In this document: positions 11,761-29,800 of the stretch, piece after piece
Layout: the number at the start of each line of letters is the position of its first letter
How positions within the stretch are numbered: the stretch's first letter is position 1
Assembly (NCBI GenBank): GCA_949752735.1
Contig: OX457042.1
Location: forward strand, 33,807,289 to 33,871,288
Reading direction: 5' to 3'
From: Lumbricus terrestris
Lineage: Eukaryota > Annelida > Clitellata > Crassiclitellata > Lumbricidae
DNA: 64,000 nt
Notes under the pieces: generated by a model
Databases searched by the model: none
The model's input: the letters and a program-made list of their open reading frames with translations, nothing else
What the model was told of the DNA's origin: nothing
Program-made: the position numbers and the translations under genes

Positions 11761-14046
11761 CTGTGCATCGTGGACTCATGTACAAGATGGCCGACAATAT
11801 TCTTGATGAAATCATTGACTGCTAAGGCTGTATGCGAAGCTTTGATGAAGCTGTTCATGGATGTGGGAGTTCCGTCAGTGATAACGAGTGATAGAGGGAC
11901 GAATTTTACAGCCAGTCTAACAAGAGAATTTCTGAAACTGATGGGGTGTTGTCCTCGATTCGATTCGCCAGGACATCCAGAAGCGGCAGGATTGGTGGAG
12001 AGATGGAATCAAACGTTCAAGAAGATGATTCATCATGTCGTTGTGGAAAATCCGAGACAGTGGCATAAAATTATTCCATTTACAGTTTGGGCATTGAGAG
12101 AAGTGCCTAATGCAACTACCGGAGTGGCACCGTATCTACTAGTCTATGGAAAGTTGCCGAGAGGGCCACTAACCATTCTTAAAGAAGGCTGGACCAAAGA
12201 GATAAATCTACCACCGAACATTGGAGTGCAACCGGCAAAGTACCTGAAGAATTTAAGAGCAGACATGGAAAAGGCCTTGACATTCGCTGAGAGCTGTGCT
12301 GAAGAAAAGCAAAAACAATACGCCAGTCAATATAACAAAAGAGCAAAAGATAAAGAATTCGAACCAGGAGAAAACGTCATCGTGCTGTATCCAACGTCAA
12401 CCAATAAATTGATCTCGCGATGGCATGGTCCATGCACGGTCTTGCAAAGAAGATCCAAATATTCGTATCTGGTGGACATGAACGAAAACGGTCGACGGAT
12501 TATTCATGCTAACAAGATGAGGAAGTTCATTACGAGAACATTGTCTTGTGGTCTGATCGTGGAAGAGGATGACGAATTTGGATCAGTGGTAGAAATACCG
12601 CTGAAGGAAGACTATTCAGAGACAAAACAGAAGTCACTCCAATTGGATTACGAACAAATTGGACATCTGACGAGCGAACAGCAGAAACAATTACTTGATG
12701 TACTGAATCGATATGCAGACAGATTTTCAGATAAACCTGGACTATGTACATTAGTAGAACACGAAGTGGTGCTGAGACCAGACTTTCGAGAAAAGGAATT
12801 CATGGCATATCGAATACCACTAATATACCGAGCAGAAGTGGAAAAACAAATACAAGAGATGCTGAAAGAAAACATCATCCAACCATCGTCAAGCAGAATG
12901 GCAAGTCCACTTGTCATTGTCAAAAAGAAGGATGGATCCTTGAGATTGGCTTGTGACTACAGATACATTAACTCTTTTACTGAGAACTGCAGATATCCTA
13001 TGCCAATCGTCAACGATGTCTTGAGCAAAGTCGGAAAATCCAAGTTCATTTCTGTTATGGACTGTCGCAGCGCATATTGGACTAGTCCTGTGAAAAAGAG
13101 TGACCAATGGAAGACTGCGTTTGTTACACATAATGGACTGTATGAATTTACGCGTGTTCCTTTTGGAATGATTAACTCTGGACGGACTTTTGTAAAAGCG
13201 ATAAATATGATTTTGCAACCGATTCATGATTTTACTGAACCTTATGTTGATGACATTGCAGTGCATTCTAATGATTGGGACATTCATTTGAGACATTTGG
13301 AGTTATTTTTGAAACAAATAAGACTGCATAATGTAACATTGAACTTGAAGAAATGTGTGTTTGGTAAGAGTGAGGTGAAGTTCATCGGTCACCTTATAGG
13401 ATCAGGGAAGAAGATGATGAATCCAGACAGGATTGACAGTTTAATTAATTTGAAGAAACCTGAAACCAGGAAGGAAGTGAAGCAAGTCTTAGGATTTTTT
13501 GGGTTTTACAGACAGTTTATTTGTAATTTTGCTGAAATTGCTAAACCATTGACAGACTTAACCAGCAAGAAAGTACCTGAGAACATTGTTTGGACTGATG
13601 CACATCAGAAAGCCTTTGATTCCCTTAAACAGATTGTTTTGTCAAATGTGATTCTATATATGTTTGAGGTTGGGAAACCATTTAATTTGTACTGTGATAG
13701 CAGTGATTTTGCTGTGGGAGCTGTTCTGTCTCAGGTGGACGAGGAAGGGATAGAACGTCCCGTTTCATTTATAAGTCAGAAGCTGACAGATACCCAGAGG
13801 AGATGGGCGACGATTGAGAAGGAAGCCTATGCAATCATATGGGCTTTAAACAAGTTGAAAGAAATTCTTATTGGTTCTAAAATCAATGTGTTTACAGACC
13901 ATAATCCTTTAGTTTATTTGACTGAATCAATGTCGAAATCTGCTAAATTAGTCAGATGGTCTTTATCATTGCAAAATTTTGACATTCTATTGAACTATAA
14001 GAAAGGTAAATTGAATGTAGTAGCCGATTGTCTGTCTAGATTGTAG
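11761..14046 (+). pseudogene. Gmr1-like polyprotein remainder: integrase core, reverse transcriptase, RNase H
   Basis: Element sequence resumes after the hAT insertion; the open frame can be read from 11704, but its first 57 bases belong to the hAT end. Counting from 11704, the integrase core supplies Asp63 (TSDRGTNF) and Glu99 (GLVERW), exactly 35 residues apart, completing DD35E, then a GPF/Y-like module (GPCTVLQRRSKYSYLV, about 242-257). Reverse transcriptase follows with Asp453 (VMDCRSAYW) and the catalytic YVDD at 514-517. RNase H carries Asp665 (YCDSSDF), Glu707 (KEAYAI), Asp732 (TDHNPL) and Asp775. It ends at a TAG at 14044. There is no stop or frameshift in the element-coded part; only the insertion at the integrase disrupts it. 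Confidence 0.92.
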
Positions 14047-14159
14047 TGTAAGATATTTTATGATGTATTATGTTATGGACTATTTGCATTGTTTAGTTAA
14101 GATACGTTCGCTAATTTTTATAGATAATTAGCTCTCTTTAAAAGAAAGGAGGGAGGTAA

Positions 14160-14332
14160 TGTGAGCTAATTTTGTATAGTGTATGTGGTCAGCTAAGGGG
14201 TGAGCGTACGAATAGACCAGCTCAAGGTCAGCTAATTGTTAAGCGTACGGACAGACAGACTTGCAGGTGGCAGACTGGCGGGAAAGTTGGCGCGGCTCGG
14301 CCGACCGTCGCCGGAGAGCGCGAGAGAGAGAA

Positions 14333-14374
<42 letters not shown>

Positions 14375-14771
14375 GGAGAGAGGCAGAGAGAAGGACAGAG
14401 CGGCAGAGGGAAGAGTGTACGCCCAGACAGTGAGATAAGTTGTTGAAGGAGTGCTAGTAGTGTAAGACGTTTTAGAGAACAGTGGAGTGTGTGTTAAAAA
14501 CTTTAGAGAGCAGTAAGATATTAAGGTTGCGTTGCTGTCACAGAATTGAATCGCTTGTCGTCGTTGATGCATTGTTGTGTTATTTGCGAATATTAAAACG
14601 GAGAAGAAAATACAAGAAACAGATCTTGGTTGTAAGTGAACAAGTTAAGAACTTTAGAAACTTATACACTAGCCTTAGATACCGTCATACAGGGAATAGG
14701 TTAGGGCTAGGCTGCGCTACAGAACAGTAAGAAGAGACTGGAGAAATCGTCAGTGATTGTGGAACTTGACA
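14160..14771 (+). repeat. 3' LTR of the Gmr1-like element
   Basis: 612 bp, directly repeated copy of 7162-7773, followed by the target duplication ATAAT. The open frames seen inside both LTRs are composition effects of the (CAGA)n tract and are not genes. Confidence 0.95.
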
Positions 14772-15000
14772 ATAATCTTGTGGAAATGATGATCTAAACC
14801 AGACGATCCGAGGACACGTAAACGACTCCACGAAACAAAATGCTCCAAGGGTTATCATCATCTCGAGGTTGCGAACTATTGCAAAGGAACAAAAAGCCAT
14901 AATTATTGTTAAGACATGCAATTTTTAAAAACCGAAGCATAGCCTACGGAAGATAAGAAAAAGCATATCCTCTTAAATTTCGAGTCCCATCTAAAGCGAG

Positions 15001-15440
15001 CAGTGGTGGCAATTGGTGACAATTGGTGGCAATAGGTGGCAATAGGTGACAATAGGTGACAGTAGGTGGCAATAAGTGGTAATAGCAAGGCCGTAGCTAG
15101 GGGGGTGTTTTGGGTGTTTGAACACCCCCCGAAATGGAAAATGTAAAAAATAATATTGAATGCATTTATGAGCACATGATGTAAAAACCATGAAATAAAA
15201 CCATGAAAACACCCCCCGAAATGGAAAATTGAATTAATTGGTGACATTTTCTGACGATTTTTCGGCCGAATGACTAAAAAGGTCATCAGTTTTTCGGGCG
15301 GAAAAGAAACACCCCCCGAAATAAAATCCTGGCTACGGCCTTGGGTAATAGGTGGCAATAGGTGGCAATAGGTGGCAATAGGTGGCAATTGGTGGCAATA
15401 TTATTGGTGGAATAGGTATTAGGTCGCAATTGGTGGCAAT
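15001..15440. repeat. GGTGGCAATA minisatellite split by a MITE
   Basis: About 8 units on the left (15003-15085) and 8-9 on the right (15344-15440) of a 10-bp repeat, GGTGGCAATA/GGTGACAATA, interrupted by the MITE at 15086-15343. Confidence 0.85.
15086..15343. mobile_element. hAT-type MITE, CAAGGCCGTAGC family, copy 1
   Basis: 258 bp with inverted ends CAAGGCCGTAGCTAGG / CCTGGCTACGGCCTTG and a perfect 8-bp duplication GGTAATAG (15078-15085, 15344-15351). Next to the ends are inverted CACCCCCCGAAAT motifs. The interior carries GACTAAAAAGGTCATCAG. It lies inside a GGTGGCAATA minisatellite. Confidence 0.85.
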
Positions 15441-16558
15441 TGTCACTCGATAAATCCACAGAAAGTGAATTGGGTCGTTGACATATACAGTCGCAGTAAA
15501 AGACTATTAACATCTCTGCGCAAAAATCATCACATAATTATAGGCGTCACTTTCAGGGCTCCGTACGCGCGAGTCTTCGCGTACTGCTAGTCGTATGCGT
15601 AGATGTGCGCGCTTTCCTTTTAAGCACGCGAGAGGTTCTGTCTTTGACGCTGCACCCCTCCCTCCCTCCTTTCTTCCCTCCATCCCTCCGTATCGATGCC
15701 AAATACAGGCGCCATGGAAGGAACCATACAGGTCCATTGGCTGCCATAGCAGCAGCAGCGCTGGCACTAGCGATATCCGGTTGCGAGGCCCAAGGCAGCT
15801 AATAAGCTGCGTGTGGTTGTTGCCGTGGAATTACTAAGGTCACAAAGCTACCAGGAAAGTTCAAGCCTCCTCGTTGCACCGACCCGCCGCCGCCGCCGAC
15901 ACCGTCTTTCAGGGCCAGGCCCAGTACAGTGCTTATCACGAGATTGCGTTGAAGTACACGACTGGCAGGCCGTGAATAAACTGCAGCTGGCACCAAGAGG
16001 TACATGCAGATATAGATAATGATGAAGTGGTGGAGACTTAATAATTACTCAGTCTCTGCAGTGTATGAGACCAGAGGACAGTCGGTCCTCCTCTCCTTCG
16101 CCGTTTGAGCCTCCCACAAACATTGTATAGACGAGTTCTTTTCAGGGGAAACGGCGAAATAAACATCTCGAAATGTTTTCCGAAATGCCTGCAGGCGGGG
16201 ACTTCAGCGCTGACATTTGAGATGGTAGTCGAGTAGGCCTACGTCTGCAACGAGACTACTGAGAGGCATGTGTTGAATGGAATACAAGGTACGCCTTTAG
16301 TGCCTCGAAACTACGCTACTGATGACATAATTCAGCAGTGCCCGTCCAAAGCATGGATAAAGGAGGAGGGCGACGCTAATTATCTTTGCCATGGCACAAT
16401 GTCGTTAAATGGCAACTAACCAAACTCAACGCCCTAACAAACACTCAGCCTATATAGACCGCATTTTAAAAACTGTATTAAATCCTACACTTTTCAATGC
16501 TCTTGGAATACTCAAGAGCGCTATACGAAAACTCATTCGTTTTGTTGCATCCTTTATT

Positions 16559-16736
16559 GTCATCATCGTCATCATCGTCATCATCATCGTCATCACCATC
16601 ACCATCATCACCATCGCCATCATTATCGTCGTCGTCGTCGTATCATAATCATCATCATCATCATTCTTATAATCAACATCGTCGTCGTCCTCATCGTCGT
16701 CCCCACCACCACCACCATCATCACCATCACCATCAC

Positions 16737-16783
<47 letters not shown>

Positions 16784-16833
16784 GCATCATCATCATTATC
16801 ATCATCATCATCATCATCGTCGTCGTCGTCGTC
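16559..16833. repeat. (CAT)n/(CGT)n trinucleotide tract
   Basis: 275 bp of CAT with CGT and CAC variants. Poly-Asp, poly-His, poly-Ser and poly-Met frames here are artefacts. A SINE/LINE tail follows. Confidence 0.93.
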
Positions 16834-17099
16834 AGTTGGGAGCGCCTCTGAGTTTAAAGAGACACTATGAAATTCATTTAAAGAATGAATGAAATAATGA
16901 ATGAATACAAATTTCAATGTTTACGCAGCATGCACAACATTGCACAACACACGACAAATTAACAGCAGATTTTATGTACACATCTGGTTTAGATCTGGCT
17001 GAACATCAAATTAAAAAAACTACGGACCTATTAACTCCTGCATCAAATCATAAGAATTGATTTGCATTTCACGCGCTGTTTCGTCGAAACAAACAATCA

Positions 17100-17945
17100 G
17101 TGTTATTTCTATTAACTGAAACTGTAACTGAAAAATGTTGAATAACTGAAACTGTAATAGAAACTGAAAAACAATAACTGTATAACTGAAGAATCAAAAG
17201 GAGTTAACTTGAAAATAAAACAAGTGCTTTTTGATGGGCGCTGTGTTGACCAATTGAACTCATACTATTGTGAATGCCTGCAAGGTAGGCCCCATATATC
17301 CAGCTGGCATTAGTATATTTAATTTAATAAAGATGTCAAAGCCTACTGTAGTTACAATTGTTGGGTGTTCTATAGTGTTATAGTACATTTTGGCCAAACA
17401 TTGTACAGAATAATGTGCCTTACAACGGAACGACCTCTTGCACCTGTTTCCGATGCATCCACAAAGGCAATAAGCAAGAGATCTGCTTGGAAATTTATTA
17501 GGCATGATATACCAGTTGAAAATAGTTATGTGATCTACTATGTGCACTATTGTTTCTTCTCTCGTGGTTCTTGCACTGGAAGTGCTGCTGAATGTCTGTG
17601 TCCAGCTCCAAGCGAAACAGATTAAGTGTAAACCTGGAACGACGTGTGTTCCTTAAAGTCAACCGACAATATGTAAAATCAGATTGATCTCCTATTAAAC
17701 TTTCTGGGAACTTTGCGCAATATGTGTGACTGTGATCAGTGTCTTAGTAGTTGTGACGTTTGAATATACACGTAATAACTGTAACTGAAACTGTAACTGA
17801 AAAATAAAAAATAACTGTAACTGAAACTGAAAAATCTCATTGCAGTTAACTGTAACTGAAACTGTAACTGAAAAATAAAAAAATAGATAACTCTAACTGA
17901 AACTGTAACTGAAAAACCATAACTGAAATAACACTGCAAACAATC
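17100..17945. repeat. AACTGTAACTGAAA repeats
   Basis: Two clusters (17105-17195, 17775-17935) of degenerate AACTGAAACTGTAACTGAAAAA units, separated by about 570 bp of unique sequence. Confidence 0.7.
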
Positions 17946-18195
17946 AACGAGAATTCAACAACACTTAGGCCAAGTTCATTAAACCTACAACACTGCTCTT
18001 TGGAGTCTAATCTAGAACCGTTTTAACCCTGGATTGTTTCATGCTGGACGTCATTCGAAAGCTGACTTAAATTTGGATGTAGGTTCCTCATGCATTAGAC
18101 AAGAATGAAATTATAAATGGGTGGGGCTTGTAGGCCTAACAATGATCAACAATGATCTTCAGGCGATATAAACTTATAAACAATCTTTTCCTAAC

Positions 18196-24075
<5,880 letters not shown>

Positions 24076-24237
24076 TTCTTGAAGATAAAACTAGCCTAGA
24101 GTTATTTAATTCAAACAGAATCCGCAAAAGTTTAAATAATGCTGATTTTCAATAGCAATCGATAACCTTTACGTGATAGTTTAGACTCAATTTGAAAATG
24201 GGGCACACTTACATGTAGCTATTTGGGCCACACATTG
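24076..24237 (-). promoter_or_regulatory. candidate proximal promoter/5' UTR of ECI1 copy A
   Basis: The bases just upstream of the ATG (TTTTATCTTCAAGAA on the minus strand) recur in front of copies B and C. A second block about 110-160 bp upstream, containing CAATTTGAAAATGGGGCACAC and GGGCCACACAT on the plus strand (24187-24234), recurs in front of copy B at 33370-33421. Conservation between duplicates suggests a shared proximal promoter, but it may simply be shared ancestry. No TATA box is evident. Confidence 0.35.
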
Positions 24238-24460
24238 CGTGCTGGTAGGCTATCTGTAGCCTACTAGTCTGCGGATAGGCTATCGGCCTGCAGTCTATGG
24301 CCTTGTAGGCCTATAGGCCAACATGTCAAAGTCCAGAGGTGGTGTCGAAATGTGTGTCATCTCAATATTTTCATTTCTGCTACACTTGACAAACAAGCTC
24401 AAAAATTAGGTTATTTAGAGGATACATCTATAGGCGTAACTTTCGATTGTGACCGTGGTG

Positions 24461-25135
24461 TTAAGACGACACCTTAAAATGCTGCCATTGCAATGTGGAA
24501 ATCCAAAAAGTTTCTAATGGGTCACTGAAACAGTACAGCTATTTTGTTAAGATGACCCCTTAAAATGCTGCCATTGCAATGTGGAAATCCAAAAAGTTTC
24601 TAATGGGTCACTGAAACAGTACAGCTATTTTGTTAAGATGACCCCTTAAAATGCTGCCATTGCAATGTGGAAATCCAAAAATTTTCTAATGGGTCACTGA
24701 AACAGTACAGCTATTTTGTTAAGACGGCACCTTAAAATGCTGCCATTGCAATGTGGAAATCCAAAAATTTTCTAATGGGTCACTGAAACAGTACAGCTAT
24801 TTTGTTAAGATGACTCCTTAAAATGCTGCCATTGCAATGTGGAAATCCAAAAAAAAATTCTGATGGGTCACTGAAAAAGTACAGCTATTTTGTTAAGACG
24901 ACACCTCAAAATGCTGCCATTGCATTTCAAACCATTGCCATTCAAAAAGTTTCTAATGGGTCACTGAAGCAATACAGCTAGGCTATTTTGTTAAGATGAC
25001 CCCTTAAAATGCTGCCATTGCAATGTGGAAATCCAAAAATTTTCGAATGGGTCACTGAAAAAGTACAGCTATTTTGTTAAGACGACACCTTAAAATGCTG
25101 CCATTGCAATGTGGAAATTCAAAAAGTTTCTGATG
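24461..25135. repeat. 86-bp tandem repeat array, eight units
   Basis: Units begin TTAAGAYGACMCCTTAAAATG at 24461, 24547, 24633, 24719, 24805, 24893, 24991 and 25077, so the period is 86 bp with two longer units. Each contains GCTGCCATTGCAATGTGGAA and ATGGGTCACTGAAACAGTAC. Neighbouring units are nearly identical. The array sits between ECI1 copies A and B. Confidence 0.92.
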
Positions 25136-26264
25136 GGGAGGGGCGTATCCCCCTCCCCATACCCCTCCCTCTCCCAGTCTCGGTGCTACGCGCATCACGA
25201 GCGTCCTTCGGACGTTCAAATGTCTCCCCCCCCAGAAACCCCAATTCCCCCCCAGAGGAAGGGGACTAGATTAAACACTGATAGTCGGTACATGTAGTCA
25301 CCACCACTTGCTGGAGAAAAGTTACTCCCATGAGAGGATATCATGGGCGCCCGTAGAAAAAAAGAGGGAGGGCACCGAACACGAGGGGCAAAGAGGCCAA
25401 GACGATATAAGTTGCGTTTTGGAAGGATTGAGCCGTATGCGGTTTGCAGGATAACATCCAGTCGCGAGCGCATCCATAGCCTGCGGAATGAAACGGGCAG
25501 CTGCAGGTATACACCAGATGCCGGGAACAACTCAAATTATTTACAAATCGCACCATTGCTGTTCTGCCTCTTTGGAGAAAACTTCCGCCAGCACTACGAC
25601 GAACATTGGACCCATCATACGAACTCACCAAAACTCCCCTCTCGCTATCTCCCACACGTCTTTCACTCAAAACTTAAAACACTGATATATCACATTCTAT
25701 CCTGATTTTTCCACTTCTTCCAATCTTCCACGCCGTTTCAATTCAAAATATCATCCACCCTATAGCCGTCTGTCTGACGCCTCGTCTGACTTGACCGATC
25801 TTGACCCCCTGCCTATCGACTTTGTTTTGTTTGAGGACCTATGGATAAGTTGGTTCCCGCGGCTTAACTTTGTGGGCGCTGTATAGAAGTTCCAAGTTTA
25901 AGATCACGAATGTGAATAGACGTCAACGGCCCTGGATATATGGATCTGGCCCCAGAGTACATCAGGGAACTCTGTGTTCCCGTCTAGAACCAACCAGGTT
26001 GATGATCCTTGCGCTTTGAGTTTCGTGGAGACTTGATAGTCCAGCGCTTCCGTACATCAATGAGGGCCAACCGCGCTTTCTCGTGTAGGCCTATTTGGAC
26101 CTTCATGCTGGAACAGTCTTCCATTAACAATTCGTGATACTGCATTGCATATAACCTACCGGGTGTCTTATAAAACATTCTCCAAGTCGTACTTGTTCAG
26201 AAATTAATGTCGTGTAGCTCCGTTAAGCGACTTCGTGGGGTCATTGTAAAGCGCTATGTAAATG

Positions 26265-26479
26265 TTAACATACATACATAGGCCTACATACATGTACATG
26301 CATGCACATATATATATGTACATGTATGTATGTATGCATGCATGCATGCATACATACATACATACATACATACATACATACATACATACATTCATACATA
26401 CATACATACATACATACATACATACATACATACATACATACATACATACATACATACATACATACATACATACATACAT
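26265..26479. repeat. (CATA)n microsatellite
   Basis: Interrupted at the left, then nearly pure CATA from 26349 to 26478; it lies 3' of ECI1 copy B. Confidence 0.95.
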
Positions 26480-26848
26480 CATGGTTCATTAAGGCCTAAA
26501 ATTATCCTATGGACGGAAAGGGCTGAATCCATCAAAACGATTTGATTTTCACTGTTTTCACATAATTATGGTGTCTGTAAAAAACATTTGTTTTACATCA
26601 AACGCTGTTTCATGAAAAAAACAGACGAAAATTCAAAACACCTAAGTTCATTATAGCACTGCTCTTTGGAGCCATAATTATTATGTAGAACCGATTAATA
26701 TCTCCACGTTGTTTTATAGTGAAGTCGTTCCTCGGTGTATCTAAATTTAGATCCAGCTGCCACACGCATTGTATCGAAATTTATCTATAATGGCACAGGC
26801 AACAAGGAGTTTCTGGTTATCAAAATAACCACACAAAGTTCTTCTTGA

Positions 26849-29800
26849 TCAATTTTTGCGCTTTAAGCTTAGAAATTCCAGATATCTCGCAAGGCCCTTC
26901 TGTATGGCGTCTCTAGTGATGAACGCGTATAACGTCTCGATGTCCTCATCACGTCCAGCAACAAGTCGATCAACTGTTGGCTTTCGCAAGGCCAGCTTTG
27001 TTAGCTGTCTTGCATGACCTGCAAAGAATACAAGACTACAACTGTATCATGTATGCAGTCTGGAGAACAGCCAATCCAATTTTATAAGCCCTAGGGCCCA
27101 AGCTAATCAAAAATTGACCAAACCAATGGAGGACATTAATATGTTGGCCTACAAGGTTAAGCCTGCATGGGAGGAAATCGAGTTTGCGGTTAGCCTTCAT
27201 GTTCGTTTAATTATAGACCTCAGCACTTCATTGGCATGTGGTCATCAAATTAAGGTGCCATGAGAAACTGTTAGAAAAAACAGATTCGGCAAGTTACTCA
27301 CTGCCAAAATGTTGTAAATGGGAATGAGTCGATAGCTATAGTTGGTCATTGTTTGCAGGTGTCTTTTATTGATGAACCCACCATCATAATGTTGGTCCAT
27401 GAGTAGTATGGCTGCAGCTATGGAAGCATGTCAAGTCTTATAAGGCAGTTCAATACATACAATACACCATTGGGAGGCAGTTCAAATCAAATTCCATATA
27501 AATTCAATCATTAGGGCCTACATGGATGTCAAGCAGCAGGCCTAATATTATTGTAGTCAAGTCATCATTGCCTTAAATAGTTTTAGATCAATAACTGTCC
27601 TTAAAACTAAAACTGTCCCTTTTTGCCGTGCTAGAGTCGGGAGCGCTTCTGAGTAGTCCCCATGAAGAAGGTCTGTCTAAATTCTTGAATGAATGAATTA
27701 ACATACGCACCTGGCACCTGTAACCACTTGTTGAGCTCATCTTTGGCCTGTTGGACAACATCAGATTCAGCAACAACCTCATCAACCAAACCAACTTTGA
27801 GCGCTTCCTCCGCGCTGTACAGTCGTCCAGTCTGAAGAGCTCGTTCCGCCTCTCGATGACCTACGACGTTCTTCAATGACTCGATGATCCTGAATAAACC
27901 ACGGTCACAATTTCAAATTAGCTACACTGCTAACCAGGATCTCCTCTGCATATATAGGCTACGTGGGGCGCGGTGGTGTAGTGGTGGCGTCGTTGCCTTG
28001 AAGCCGGAAGGTTCGAAGTTCGAATCCACCTCAAGTCGCCGCGTAGGGACCTTGGGCAAGTCCTTCACTCGCAATTGCTCAGCACTTCGGCGTGAAATTC
28101 CGATGCAGTGTCCGTTCTGCAGTCGGGAGCGCCTCTGAGTAGAGTGCTTGAAGGGGCGCTATAACAAGTGCACATACAATACAAACATACAAACGCAATT
28201 CAGATTATAATAATTACGTCTATTTTTTGAACTGACGCAACGCAGTATGATCACAATCAGCAAGAAACGGCTGATCGCAAGTTAGTAAGAAAAAGTCGAA
28301 TTTCACTGTCGGCAGCCATTGCAAGGTGTCATCACGTCCTAATACTCAGTTTACTATGGCACAGTGGCGGCGCCAGGATTTCAGTTTTGGGGGCTGAATC
28401 CTCGCGGAGGAAATTTTACCTTTTCATTCGTCAAATTTTCTTACGACCTTTTTAAAGTCATTAAATTTTGGTCAAAATCTCATGGATAGGCCCTATATTT
28501 CATTTTTTTATTTTGGGGGACTTTACATGTAAACAAAAACCGGATTGCATTTTTAAGGGACTTAGCCCTTTTTAGGGGTCTTAGCCAACCTAACCCCCTC
28601 TGGCGCCAATACTGCCAGGGCTAACTGCCGAATGGAAGGTTGAGTGGATCTTTTGAGGGAGTAGAGGGTTGCGATCTCGCATCCGTGTACACCCCTCGTG
28701 CATGCAGAGCGTTTATCATTGCTATACAAACCTCCTCTCAATTAAACATGAGGAAATGCTGTCAAATAGTAATATTATAAACCATACAAGGCAATAGTAA
28801 AATCATGCTGCTTACCAGAAAGGTGCCGCAATGCCCTGAAAACAAAAAACACTGTTTTAGGCTATGTAAATTCCTTATATTTGATGCAACAATAATTATT
28901 GAGAAGACGAAACTGAAAATGATTTGCTGATGTTTGAATCAGCGTGCGTGTCAGAGTTTCTTGGCTATGCGAAACCATGCAAAAAATAATAGCTTTCAAC
29001 GTGTGCCCCTCGAGCCACTCGCAGATTTAATAATTATAGGCAGTCAGCGTAAACCAGTCACAATCTTCTAAGGTCAAGCATGGCCATCAGTCTACAGGGT
29101 GGGCCAAAGAAAAGACCCATAGGTTTTTTGCCAATATCTAGACCAAAAGTAAGAATTTCGAAATGAAATTTTACATGCTTATATAGACAATTCATATTTA
29201 CACATCATGGCCAGATTTCATCAAAATATTTCAAACAGAACAAAAGTTATACCACTTTTAATGAGGCCACCCACCGTTTTTTGACGATTCAAAAGCGTAG
29301 CGCAACAAAAAAGTAGCAAAAACACGATTTTATTAAGTCTCATCTCAAATAATTGCTATCAAGTAGCCTTGATATTGATAGATGATCACTATTTTTACTA
29401 TTTTAAAAAGAAATATTTTGATGAAATCTGGCCATGGTGTGTAAATATGAAATGTCTATAAGCCTGTAAGATTTCATTTCGAAATTCCTACTTTTGGTCA
29501 AGAAATTGGCAAAAACCTAGGGTTTTTGGGCCCACCCTGTATATTATATATACGTGTCTCCTTTTCGCTCACACACTTCACACGAACCTCTATATATTCA
29601 CTTATCCTCAGACCAATAGCAACTCCATTCCATGCTCCAAAACTCAGCTTGCCACTGCCCTCTCGGCAGATTCTCTCGCGCTATTTCAATCAATCGTAAT
29701 TTATATAGGGCCCCTTCAAGGTACCTACTCTGAGGTGAGGTACCTACTATTTAAGTCTGGCCCTTCTAAAGTTTAGGATCCACTTATGTGAGTCTCTATT

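Larger units (their letters stand above)
7162..14771 (+). mobile_element. Gmr1-like LTR retrotransposon, complete but disrupted by a hAT insertion
   Basis: The 7.6-kb element has two 612-bp LTRs (7162-7773, 14160-14771) starting TGTGAGC and ending TGACA, flanked by the 5-bp duplication ATAAT (7157-7161, 14772-14776). A primer-binding site TGGTGGCAGCGGTGGGAT begins two bases after the 5' LTR. A polypurine tract AAAAGAAAGGAGGGAGG (14140-14156) precedes the 3' LTR. The internal frames give coiled coil, integrase, reverse transcriptase, RNase H in that order. Integrase upstream of RT in a Ty3/gypsy-type element is the hallmark of the Gmr1 group reported from deuterostomes. By eye the LTRs differ at about four positions, so the insertion is young. 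A 1.9-kb hAT-like element sits inside the integrase. Confidence 0.92.
14772..18195. other. spacer between LTR element and ECI1 array
   Basis: Minisatellite with MITE, CAT tract, ACTGAA repeats and SINE tails (16330-16420, 16836-16890). From about 17935 to 18195 the sequence (AAGTTCATT, GCTCTTTGGAG, CTAGAACCG) recurs 3' of copies B, C and D (about 26640, 38215, 56265), so it belongs to the duplicated unit. Confidence 0.6.
24076..26848. other. spacer between ECI1 copies A and B
   Basis: Conserved 5' flank, 86-bp tandem array, C-rich segment (25140-25265), CATA microsatellite, then the shared 3' flank of copy B from about 26560. No gene recognised; the 109-120-codon overlapping frames near 25341-25705 show no homology I can name. 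Confidence 0.55.

Noticed and set aside
16450..16917. Poly-Asp, poly-His and poly-Ser frames
   Set aside because: Translations of the CAT/CGT trinucleotide repeat.
24461..25135. Regular direct repeats resembling a CRISPR array
   Set aside because: Repeats are contiguous 86-bp tandem units with no unique spacers, in an animal genome.
25341..25705. Overlapping frames of 109-120 codons on both strands
   Set aside because: No homology or motif recognised; mutually overlapping on opposite strands next to C-rich repeat DNA.
27964..28195. Possible tRNA gene with GTTCGAATCC
   Set aside because: Same head recurs five times with a LINE-like tail; tRNA-derived SINE.
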